From Cepaea nemoralis (Eukaryota; Mollusca; Gastropoda; Stylommatophora; Helicidae): a stretch of DNA of 64,000 nt. The translations under genes and the position numbers were made by a program. The stretch lies in assembly GCA_014155875.1 (NCBI GenBank), contig JACEFZ010015108.1, positions 186,001 to 250,000 of the forward strand, given 5' to 3'. Positions 1 to 10,400 of the stretch are shown here, in pieces. The stretch's first letter is position 1. The number at the start of each line of letters is the position of its first letter. The notes beneath the pieces are model-generated. The model did not search any database, was not told the origin of the DNA, and saw only the letters and a program-made list of their open reading frames with translations.

Positions 1-503
1 ACTCTAAGCTACCTGTACTCAATAACCCATAGCCTGACCCAGGTCTATGGCACAGCTTGTTGCCGGCAGCATTTGCATTATGCAATGATGCATATGTATG
101 CTGCTAGTGTTTGTTCAGATTTCTGTTTCATGTCTAGCGTTCGTTGTCTCGGATGGCTGTGTGAGGTGCACCAAATTGGAATCCTCCCAGCCAATGCAAG
201 TTAGCAAGGCAGGCGTTTTGAGAATGTAACCGCATCGTGCAACTAGGGTCGTGGTTTGGGCAAAAGAGCAAATTTGTACGACCGTTCGACAAAGTCTCGA
301 TAAGCGCCCACTCTCTCTCGATGAGTAGTGGGCCTGCAGTCAGTAAGCTGGGATAGCTTTTCGGTCAGTCCTGCCGGCGTAGCTTGAAAGCTCGTCGGTA
401 GGCGTCCAGTGGTTTTGCATGTATCACCTTGTACCGGAAGGGCACGCTTTAGCGATGCTACTCTTGGCCTGCGTGTGCATGAATAGTCCGTCTGTCCAAT
501 AGA

Positions 504-552
504 TATCTGGTTGATCCTGCCAGTAGTCATATGCTTGTCTCAAAGACTAAGC
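504..552 (+). pseudogene. 18S rRNA 5'-end fragment
   Basis: About 49 nt match the universally conserved 5' start of eukaryotic 18S rRNA, including CTGGTTGATCCTGCCAGTAG and the following CATATGCTTGTCTCAAAG. The match stops abruptly after the AAGC at 552, and what follows is not the next part of 18S. It is a broken remnant, not a working rRNA gene. The sequence just upstream sits where the 5' external transcribed spacer would be. Confidence 0.9.
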
Positions 553-662
553 GAGACACAACTTGCTGCTCTTCAGGTAGACTGAGGATAGCAGTAAAAA
601 GTTTAAATCGGGCACACGAAGGCAGAAGTTCTTGGTCCAGATACAAGCACTAAGGCTCTCAG

Positions 663-700
663 CTGAATGATAAGGCTGAACACCTCTAAGCCATTAATCC
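663..700 (+). pseudogene. 28S rRNA 3'-end-like fragment
   Basis: The patch resembles the conserved segment near the 3' end of 28S rRNA (core GGCTGAACACCTCTAAGCC; the usual form reads CTGAACGCCTCTAAGTC). The related copy at 58645-58690 is closer to the standard sequence, which supports the assignment. It lies downstream of the 18S piece, as in an rDNA unit with most of the middle missing. Confidence 0.55.
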
Positions 701-985
701 TTGGACCTGAGAGCCGGGCCGATACAAACCTACTGAAAAATGGAGGTGAGATGCTAAGCACGCTACATGCTTAGTTCAGATACTTGTTTCGAGGGTTCTC
801 AGCTGGGGGATATGAGGGATCTCCGTATGAGAGGGCCTAGCCGTTTTTCACTCCCTGATGCACAGAGGTAAGGTGCTGAGCCGGCAGCACATGTAGCCTA
901 CCTCATGAGTGAGTACTAAAGGTAGAAAAGCGCCCCAGTCGCAAAAAATGGTTACGAAAAATTTCTGTATCTATGCTCACATAGA

Positions 986-1746
986 ACTCACTTAAAGGAA
1001 AAAGCCCAACAGATGGGGCTGGTTATCAACCAAGATAAGACAGAATATATGGTAATTTCAAGAGACGGAATGGCTAAAAACTCTGGCCACATACAAATAG
1101 ATAATATGACCATTAAAAGAACGGAAACATACAAATACCTGGGTACAATCTTCAACTGCTCCAACATCATAAGGGAAGAAATACAAACTAGAATCAACTC
1201 TGGAAATAAGATATACTATGCACTACAACATCTACTAAAATCAAAGGCGCTATCTCGTAACACCAAAATCACAATATACAAAACACTGATCAGACCAGTT
1301 GTGCTGTATGGCTCTGAAACCTGGAGTACAACGAAAGGAGACGAAGCCTTGTTACAAACCTTTGAGAACAAAATTTTAAGACGCATCTTTGGACCCATTA
1401 GGGATACACAAAGTGGAGAGTGGAAAAGAAGAAGTAACAAAGACATTTATGATTTGTTTAAGTCCCCGCTAATCACTGGTATCATGAAGGCTAATAGACT
1501 ACAATGGCTGGGGCATATAGAAAGAATGGAAGATAATAGGGAAACAAAACTCGCTTACACTCAGGAAATAAATGACCGTAGACCCCGAGGTAGACCAAGA
1601 AGGCGGTGGAGAGATAATATACATACAGACCTACAAGCACTTGGAATCAACGACTGGCAAGAGAAGGTCCACCAGAGAGACGAATGGAGACAGATTGTAT
1701 TTGCAGCAAAGAACCTCAATGGCTCGGAATGCTGAAGAAGAAGAAG
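986..1746 (+). mobile_element. 5'-truncated LINE (LINE-a) with target-site duplication
   Basis: A LINE 3' segment lies between two copies of ATGCTCACATAGA (973-985 and 1747-1759), a 13-bp target-site duplication. It ends in a short GAA repeat (about 1733-1746), the expected 3' tail of a non-LTR element whose tail is a microsatellite and not poly(A). The 5' end is truncated inside the reverse transcriptase region. It inserted into the chimeric rDNA element and is therefore younger than it. The undamaged reading frame also suggests a fairly recent insertion. Confidence 0.85.
1013..1735 (+). CDS. LINE-a polymerase C-terminal fragment
   Basis: This 240-residue open frame begins after the catalytic reverse transcriptase motifs: GLVINQDKTEYMVI is the segment following the YADD box in related elements. 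It continues with the YKYLGTIF thumb-region motif, VVLYGSETW, the LQWLGHIERM motif and a basic GRPRRRWRDNI block near the C-terminus, the usual order in non-LTR pol proteins. The frame is open from the truncation point at 986, so the methionine is internal and not a real start. No catalytic residues are present, so the fragment cannot reverse transcribe. Confidence 0.85.
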   Translation: MGLVINQDKTEYMVISRDGMAKNSGHIQIDNMTIKRTETYKYLGTIFNCSNIIREEIQTRINSGNKIYYALQHLLKSKALSRNTKITIYKTLIRPVVLYGSETWSTTKGDEALLQTFENKILRRIFGPIRDTQSGEWKRRSNKDIYDLFKSPLITGIMKANRLQWLGHIERMEDNRETKLAYTQEINDRRPRGRPRRRWRDNIHTDLQALGINDWQEKVHQRDEWRQIVFAAKNLNGSEC

Positions 1747-2726
1747 ATGCTCACATAGAGTGTAGTCGAAGGTGGAAAAACGTCTCAATAACATGAAATG
1801 GAACGCTTGGCTAGCGAATCCATTGCGTGGTCCGAAGTCCAAAGCGAAAGCTTACCTAGTGGATGTCGCCCACAGACTCCATTCCTGGTTTGTGCTTGAG
1901 CGACCAGTGGCAAGTGAAATGCCCAATACATGGAAGTGAGGAATCAAAGCAGCCCTGAGCAGGACGTGGCAATTCCTTGGGTGAGCCCAGTCTCAGAGCA
2001 GTATGTGCCGGCTCTGCAATAATGGAAGCCTCCTTTGATAGCAGGGTCTACCCCTGCCTTCCCTTGAGGGTTGACCGTGATGTCTTTGACCGTTCTATCT
2101 TGACCAGCTGAGATGTGGGCGACATCACAACAATAAGTCTAACATGCCTCGAAACCCGAGGAAGGCTAACCTCATTAAAAATGCCCGCCGAAGTCAGAAG
2201 TTCCGTCCTACGGGTGGCAAAATAAAAATTGGCACTACGCATTTACGTCCGAGTGAAATGTCTCGTCCGAATGTCTCTTGTGCTAGGAACAGCTCTGACT
2301 ACCTAGTTTCCGAATACCGCTCTTGTTCGGAACAGCTCTGACGAGGTAGTTTTCCGAATGTCCATCATGCCTGGAAAAGCTCTGATGGGCACAACGACAA
2401 GCACATGTCTGGATCGAAAACTCGCTGAGTGGATACCATCTGCAGACCTGTCTGGTTTGTGCGGGAACAGCCCAGGGTGAACAAAATGCCCAATATATTG
2501 AAGTGAGGAATTAAAGCAGCCATGAGTAGGACGTGACGATTCCCTTGGTGAGCCAAGCACCAGGGTGCTATGTGTCGGCTCTGCAATTATGGAAGCCACC
2601 CTGGATGGCGGAAAATGCCATGGACTGTCTCTGCCTTCCTTTGAGGGATGACCGTGAAGTCTTCGACTGTTCCAACTTGACCAGCTGGGATATGGACGGT
2701 ACCAGAAAAGTGAGAGTCTCCCAGGT

Positions 2727-2862
2727 CAACCTGGTCAAAATTGCACGCTAAAAGTTGAATGTGTTGGCCTAAGGGTTTCGACTCAAGGGTGCCTAACTGG
2801 ACACACCGTAATCACATCTGAAAAAACACTCCGGATGAATGCAAAGAAGAAGAAGAAGTTTT
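2727..2862 (+). repeat. SINE-A tail copy
   Basis: Shares the core GGCCTAA...CTCCGGATGAA followed by (GAA)n with copies at 37165-37340 and 37350-37490 (-), 43828-43981 (+), 46970-47108 (+) and 57965-58115 (-). Here it forms the 3' end of the chimeric rDNA element. Confidence 0.7.
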
Positions 2863-3964
2863 CTGTCTTCTTTGACAATGAACTGCTTAACCATCTGAGA
2901 GATGGCCTTGTAGTTGGTGCTCTGGTGATTTAATCTTGTCAGAGCTACAGTTTCCTTCACAAGTTCACATGAGACAATGAGCATTTTGTGTGGCCTTTTG
3001 CTGGCACAGGAATGGAGCAGTTATGGGATGACCTGCTGCTGTGAAGTTGGAACTATATGGTGACTACTACTACTTTGTGAAGTATAATGCTAATTTTGTA
3101 ATAGCTTTCTTCCTGATATAATGAGAAAATAAGAGTACAAAAATATATCAATTGTGAGAGAAGTGTTAAGATGAATAGCTAAAGGATCATAATTAAGTGG
3201 GAGAGAAATTAATATATTGTGAGGTATAATCATGAGAAAAGACAATAAATCAAATAAAAAATGTGTTGATTCAATATATAATTGTATTAATTTAAATGGT
3301 TAGTCCTCCTGTGGGTATTGTGTGGCTCTCTTCCCCTCCCCCATTTCCACTCACACTCAGTTTATTGCACATTCAGATGATTTTGATGAAATCAAATGTT
3401 TGTTTTGTTACATTTCTCTCAAGTTACTTGTTCACACTTAGTTTTATTAAAGTGTTTTCTTAGTTTTTAAGGATCTCTTTTTTGTTTCTTTAAACACAGC
3501 TTTTGTTCTTTCTAGTTCATTCTCTTTAACTTTTAAAGTCCGTGGGGCCTGTATTTCATGTCAAATTTTCAATGTGTTCATGACTCGATAACTCTGACTG
3601 AACTTTTTGTTTTGTTTTGCTTTAAATGTAAATTTTAAATATCCATGTAGTCATGAAGCAGTCATAGGGAAGGCTTATTGCTACTTTATTGCCACTTTTA
3701 ATATATATTTTGAAAACAGTGAAGGTAATGAGTCGTTTATCTTTGAAAGTAAAACCGAGGGGGAAAAACCCTGCGCCAAACTCTCACATCTTTTAAGAGT
3801 TAAGCACACTATTGTCTTAATTGAGCAGTCTCTGTGGTAACATGGTTTAGCCACGTGTCTTATGCTCCAAACATTTGGGTTTGTTTCCCAGACTGTGTCT
3901 CATGCGCCAAAAGTTTGGGTTTGTTTCCCAGACTGCGTCATTCAAACCACTTTAATTTTCTCCA
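2863..3964. other. Non-coding flank upstream of the first sdk exon in the window
   Basis: AT-rich sequence with no recognisable exon. Positions about 2982-3060 match the terminal part of the repeat at 31780-32375 (shared GCTGTGAAGTTGGAACT), so another element ends here. I looked for the first half of the FN3 module completed by the 4243 exon and did not find it, so that exon probably lies left of the window. Confidence 0.5.
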
Positions 3965-4092
3965 AACTCCTAGGGGTATTGCTGAAGCTACGGAGTTCAT
4001 GCTTTGTGCGATGTTGTCAGCAAGCAGCTGGCCACTCTACAGAGAGAGACTGAGTCAGTGGGGTAAAACCCTGTGCAATGATGTCAACCCTC
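3965..4092 (+). repeat. SINE-D fragment
   Basis: Matches, in opposite orientation, the body of the repeat at 42690-42912 (shared CGGAGTTC.TGCTTTGTG and TAAAACC.TGTGCAATGA). A preceding 40-bp direct duplication at about 3868-3947 (TTTGGGTTTGTTTCCCAGAC twice) is local. Confidence 0.6.
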
Positions 4093-4242
4093 CCAACTTT
4101 AGAACTTCAATTGAACAGTTTTCAGTATTTATACGGTGTTTGCATGTTTTTGATTATAATTGTTGATTAATTAGCATTAAACTATCAGAAGTGATAAATA
4201 ATTATAACAAGTGACTAACCATTTATACTCACTTTATTCCAG

Positions 4243-4432
4243 GTCCATTACTGGCAGTCAGTCTCTTCAAAATGTGAACCTTCAGTTACAACTCTGTACT
4301 ACGTAACAGAACTGAGTATTGTTTTGAGAAACTTAAAGCCCTATACTATTTATTGTAGTACTGTCCAGGCTCTGAATATTGCAGGAGAAGGGCCACAGAG
4401 CAACCCCATTCCAAAGCAGACATCAGAAGATT
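4243..4432 (+). CDS. sdk: sdk exon: second half of FN3 module (probably FN3-11)
   Basis: Acceptor TTATTCCAG and donor GTAAGT flank 190 nt, read in phase 0 and leaving phase 1. The translation starts at VHYWQ (strand C') and includes LRNLKPYTIY and NIAGEGP, the classic L..L.PyT.Y and G.G core of FN3 strands E to F and the FG loop. Counting back from the transmembrane helix, this would be the eleventh of thirteen FN3 modules; that number is inferred. Confidence 0.9.
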
Positions 4433-7400
4433 GTAAGTTTTGAGGGTATCTGGTGCAGAATGCTTGACAGCAATTTAAAAAAGTGACTTGTTTTCCATAT
4501 GTGTTATTGGCCTAAGGAAACTTTTCTGAACCATTTATAAATACTGGTAATATTAGAAATGTCTACAAATTATAATTTAATTATAACATAATAAAGTAAT
4601 TGATTATTATAATAAAAATTGTGTTTGTTAAATGAATCATGTATGGAGAAGAGAATTAAAGACAAGCAATGAATAATATGGGGAGAATATGGATGGAGCT
4701 GCAGGAGATAGTAAAGAATAGGGATAGGGAAGCTTAGTGTGAGATGGTTGAGGCACTATGCCCCAATGGGGGATATGGGGCAAAAGGAGAATAAATTCCT
4801 TTAAGCAGAAAAAGGAAATGTTACTATTAAACCATCAATTTTATTTAGTCAATGACTCTGCAACTCCAACTCCATGCAGTCTAGAACACATTTTGTTAAG
4901 CCACTTACATTTATCAAGTGTGTTCTTTGTAGTAAAAGACAAAACCAAAGAAAATATGATTTGTGAGCAAATTGTTAAAATATGAAGATTAAAAACTATA
5001 ACAGGGTGCCAGTTGCCAGAGATTTAAAATATACTAGGCCATGACTTTATAAATTGGATTACCAGGACTCAGTTGATATTGTATTCAAATTAATTAAGTC
5101 ACATTAATGATAGTCAACTATAAGAGTTTATAATTCAGATTGTCTTTTTAACTAAACTCTGGGAGGTCTCCATTTATGGTCTTATGCTTCAGGATATGAT
5201 TGCAAATATTTGAATACAAATTTATTGGTTAATCAATTATAGATTAGAGAGTATATTTTGTGAGTAAATGTAGTGAGTAAATGTAGTTTTATTATGTTAA
5301 ATATTCATTCATTGTTTATAAACTTTTTTTCCAGATTGAATCGGGTTATTGAAAAGACTGAAGTAATCATATATATATACCTCTTCCATCATAATTCATG
5401 AATTCATTGGCTTCATAAGTTTAAGCATTAATTTGTGAACTGTTTGCTTCTAATTTAACATGCAGATTTGATTGTTTATCTGAAATATTGCTTTGTGTTT
5501 AAAATAATCTTACGTGTACATTGCTAGCTTAGAGTTATGTAAAGTGAATTTGTAATGACATAATTTAATATGATGTGAAAATTTTATGTTAATTTTGCTT
5601 TTTAGAGCAAAGATATGAAAATTAATTCTATTTGTGTGCTATTTATAAAATGTCATGTCTAAATTTTTAGTGATAGAACAACATGTGAGGGATGCTAATG
5701 TCAGTATCACAGCCACTTTGCTTTTCTAGAGAAAATTCTAGTACCCAATGTATGAGACTGGATCAGCGCCCAGAGTTGCCCTAATCAGAAACAAAAAATC
5801 CTACTCCTACTGGGAATTCAACCCATTTTCAGATGAGATCACTTGCCATCAGATCTTGCATTAACTGTCTCTTGAAAAGATGGTAGTCTATCGTCCTCTT
5901 TCCAGTCCATCTTTTGATATACAAAGACTGCTATATTGATAAACCAGCACTCTAAGCTCTGCATCAGTACTGCAGCCTTGTGATACAAGAACTCCTGCCT
6001 GAAAACATAAGTCAGTCAGACTTTCATGCCATTTGGAAGTTATTTGTATTAGTGGACATATCAGGCTTTCAGATGTAACACGTGTAACCTGCTTCCTTTA
6101 ATTGTTGTTTCCATTGAAATCTCTGAAGTTGTACATTTGTCATTATTGTGTGTGACTTGCGTGACACTGTAAATGGCTGTATTTCAATGTGCATGCTAAT
6201 TATTTGCCTTGTTTGAGATGTGTGGCTACATTTCAGTTCCAAGTGCTCCAGTGAATATAAGATTTAGCAACATCACTCTACGAGAATTGACCATTCTTTG
6301 GGATGCACCCAGCGCACCGAATGGAAACATCACTCATTATCAGTTGCAGTATTTCACATCCATTGATGATGGTGAGTGCTTTATGTGCTGTTAGTTTATT
6401 TTCATGTCCAGTTTTTAAAAGTTTGATTAACTAAAACGCATATGTGTTACAGGACCAGCTGGCATACAGCCTTTCAACATCCTTTGAAGAAAAGGTTATA
6501 TGGGTTTAACTAAAGTGTAATGATGATGATTCTTTTAACAGTTAATAAATAACAAAAGCGTGTGTATAACATCAGTCCGGCCTCATTCTAACATGTTTAT
6601 GACCAGATTGTCTCTGATTACCTTTTGGTGTTCACACGTGACATGTTATTTGATGTTAGCTGTCACTGGTCTTCCTGAACACTCACTATCTTATGTCACC
6701 TTGTAATGTTAATTGCCAGTTTGTCCAAGATCTTGTTTGTATAACAATTACTATTTAACATCTGTTGAGGCAGAAAGGTCAAGTGTGGATGTATGTTGTG
6801 ACATCTATTATTTAAATTATAAATATCAAACCATCCAGTGTTAGTCCATTTTGGTCCTGTTGTCATTTTAAGAATTATCCTTGGAAACTTTATTGCTTTC
6901 ACATTATTTTTTGTTGTTTTGTTTTTAATTGACTCATCTCAGTCATTTTTTTAATCTATATACGAGGGCAAGTCAATAGGTAAGTCACACAGTTCTGTGG
7001 GATGGCAGGTAAATGTAGTTGGTGTTTTCTTCAGGTGTCATTAGGTGAAAGCAACATCAAACTTTATATTCCCATTCCTCAGGTGGCGCTAATTGTCTCA
7101 TGCCCATGTGCAGCATATAAACAAAATGGCGACTGTACTTACGAAGTGTACAAACAAAGAGCAGCGTGCTGTTGTGCGATTTTTGTGGGCAAAAGGACTG
7201 TCTGCAAAGGACATTCATAAGGAAATGCTTCCTGTTTATGCTGACAAATGTTTGTCCCATAAAGCAGTGCATAGCTGGGTAGAAAAATTTTTCTCAAGGC
7301 CGCTCTAAAATTGTTGATGAAATCCGATCTGGTCGTCCTGTTGAGATTGCAACAGAAGCATCCATGCAGCAGGTGGAGGAGATGATTAGCGGTGACAGGC

Positions 7401-10400
7401 GAGTAACGATAGACTCTGTAGCATCTGCAATAGGGTGCTCACATGGTTCAGCATACAGCTTCATGATGCAATTCGAAGAAAACATCCAGGACTGCTGACT
7501 AGAAGAGTGTTGCTTCTTCATGACAATGCCAGACCACATACGGCTTGATTAACTCAGGAGAAAATTAAGCAACTAAGGTGGGAAGTTCTGGAACATCCAC
7601 CTTACAGCCCCGACTTAGCCCCTAGCAATTTCCACCTATTTGGTCCACAGAAAACCCACCTTGGCGGGAGACATTTCGCGAATGACGCTGAAGTTGAATG
7701 TGAAGTTTAGAAAACAGAGCACGCATTTCTATGCAGCCAGTTTGGGAGGACTGATAAAACGATGGGATAAATGCATCAATGTTGGTGGAAATTATGTTGA
7801 GAAATAAAGGGACAATGTATGTATAAAAATAAATTAGTTTCAAGTTGTTATCATATTTATTTATTTTTCTAAAGGCATTTGGGACATACTTATTGACTTC
7901 CCCTCGTATTTGTAACTTGCTTAAGAATAATTCTTAGAAGTTTCTAGCTAATAACCAGCATTTGTCATTCAACATTGTGCCTCACTGCACATATCTTCAG
8001 TATATAAAGTGGGGTTAAAGGCTTGAGGACTTAATTACACTGGGTTCTATTTCAAGTAGCTCAGTCCTCTTTCCACAGAGCATCCTGTCTGAAAGCCTTG
8101 TACAGAGCACAAACTCTCTAGCTCCAGCTGCCCCCCCCCCCCCACCCCCACCAACACACACTGCCAAGGATTCTGCTAAAAAGCAGCATTTGTGAACCAA
8201 AGGTCAGAGTCCGAACCTACAACCTTCATAGCATGAGGTATGTGGCTTGACCACTCCACCATTGGAACACACACACCCAGTCAGTATATAATATTGCATC
8301 ATCCTCTCCAGCACTTTCCTCTGTCATCTCCTTCATTGCCAACAATGATCTCCCATTCAATCACTGCCTACATTCGCTGGCAAGAATTATGTGGGCTTGG
8401 TGATAATTTGCCCTGTCTGTGCAAGTGAACCCATTTGTCTCCAAAAGGCATGTCTTCAACCTATATCACTTGTGTGATTGTTGTCTCTGCTACAGCCATT
8501 ACATGACATTCCTCTCCATTTAATCGTACTCTCTTAAGTCATCAACCAATAGTGGTTGAGTACCAGAACTGTCTACCTGGATCAATCAGTGAACAACTGT
8601 GCACCAGTGAACATCTACACAAGAGTGCTAGCTTGGCTCCTTACATGAGGTTTATGTCATTAATTTATAACTCTTCACACATTCAAGAAATGTAAGTATG
8701 TTTATGCATTTTTCCCAGCTACGAAGAAAGAACATGCACATTTTTTATTATTTGTTGTTTTTGCTTTCAGAGAAAACAGATGTTTCTAATCGTCAGCTGC
8801 CTGGAGATGACAGGCAGCTGTATATAAGTGATCTGTTAGAAAACCAGCGCTACACTTTCACACTGGCGGCCGTAAACAGTGTTGGCAAAGGGACTGTGGC
8901 TGAAGCCAGTATAGTTACGGGACCACAGTCAGGTTTGTTTCATTGTGTGTGTATTTATATCTCCTTTTATTCTTGACCATTATTTCTACAGCTAGCTAAG
9001 ATAATTCATTAATTGCTTTTAGAGAGAGAGACACACACACGCATGTACACACACTCAAGAGAAAGAGAGAGTAAGTAAATATTATTACCTAAGACAAGTA
9101 GACAAGGAAATGCTGAGAAACAAAAAAATTAAGTTGCATGTCCTTCACAGGACGTAGCAGTCAACCCCAGCATTTTCGCTGTTCGTGATTCCTGGGCAAA
9201 TTTTACGTTTAGTAGTTTGCCATTCCTGGCTTCCTGGCCTAGAGGTTAGCGACTTTTCTCCGTAATCTCGAATACTCTTGTAAGTAACGTGACGACGGTG
9301 AGAATCAGCAGTGGTTCGAATAGCGTCAGTAACTTACGGGGTATGTGAGCCGGCCGCTCACAAAGCAATAGCAAACTACTGATCGTAATCTTGCCAAGAA
9401 ATCAACAATCAGCTGAAAGACACTATGTTGACAGCGATATCCTGTAAAGGATATGCAGACAACAAAGTTTGCCATTGCTTTCTGAACGACCGCCTCCTAT
9501 ACCTTTTTCGAAAAAACCAGCACCTCTGTGTGTACGGGCTCACAAACCGCGTTCGCAAGCCCTTAGCCATAGAGACCGATAAAACACCTGCTACCGGGAT
9601 GAACGCAGAAGAAGACGAAGAAGAAACAACTGCTAAAAAGATGGTTGAATAAATCAGTGCATTTTAGGGATGTTCATTTGAAACCCGTTCCAATGGCTTT
9701 ATTACAAAAGCATGAAAGAAACATTAACAGGTGTGGTGGAATTAAACAAAGCATTCATTTTGAATGAATTATGCACCATGGGTTGGTCACAAGAAGTCGC
9801 TGTAGGCATTCAGGCAAGCATCCCATTGCTTACATAGGCGGCGAATGCCGTCCGCAAAAAAAGGATGACTTACAAACGAGCATTATTGTGCAACAAAATT
9901 ACACCACAAGAAAGTATGCCGGATCGTTTATTCTTGATGGCTTTTCGACGGCCGGGTCACGCGCATATTGTTGCAACAGAAAAAACCATCGCTAAAATTG
10001 ATGCAGCAGTACAGATGAAACATTGTCGAAGCATACGTTCGCTAGCGAAAGAATTTGATGTGGTCAATTGGGACAATTCAAAAGGTCGTTCGTAAGAAAC
10101 TACAATATCGGAAGGTGTGTTCATAGTGGGTACCACAGACGTTGACCAACCACCAAAAAAGAGGATGGCATGGGATGGTGTGTGAACCACTTGCTGCGTT
10201 ACAGAGTGGAGGGTGATGCATTTCTCTTCCGCATAGTGGCAGGCAATGAATCATGGTGTCACCACTTTGTGCCAAGCAGCAAAAGAGAGAGCATGCAATG
10301 GAATTATGCTGGATCATCAAAAGCCAAAAAATTCAAGTTACAGGTTTCCGCTGGTAAGGTTATGCTGAGCACATTTTTTGACCATGAAGGGCTATTGTTG

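Larger units (their letters stand above)
1..2862 (+). mobile_element. Chimeric rDNA-derived retroposon, longest copy
   Basis: The order along the + strand is spacer-like sequence (about 130-503), the 5' end of 18S rRNA (504-552), a 28S 3'-end-like patch (663-700), an unassigned body with an internal duplication (about 1890-2150 resembles 2460-2720), and a SINE-A tail ending in (GAA)n at 2862. A second copy lies inverted at 57965-59135, and body plus tail recur at 36585-37090 (- strand). The rDNA pieces keep the order of a natural rDNA unit, so the source could be a deleted pre-rRNA transcript or a dispersed rDNA unit; the attached SINE tail favours retroposition. The left limit is unclear because homology to the inverted copy starts near position 130. 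Confidence 0.6.

Noticed and set aside
504..552. Functional 18S rRNA gene
   Set aside because: Only 49 bases match, then the sequence changes completely; the central region is absent from this copy.
3607..4166. Possible upstream sdk exon in open frames at 3.6-4.2 kb
   Set aside because: No FN3 motif (no strand B tryptophan or strand C tyrosine pattern) and part is SINE-D sequence.
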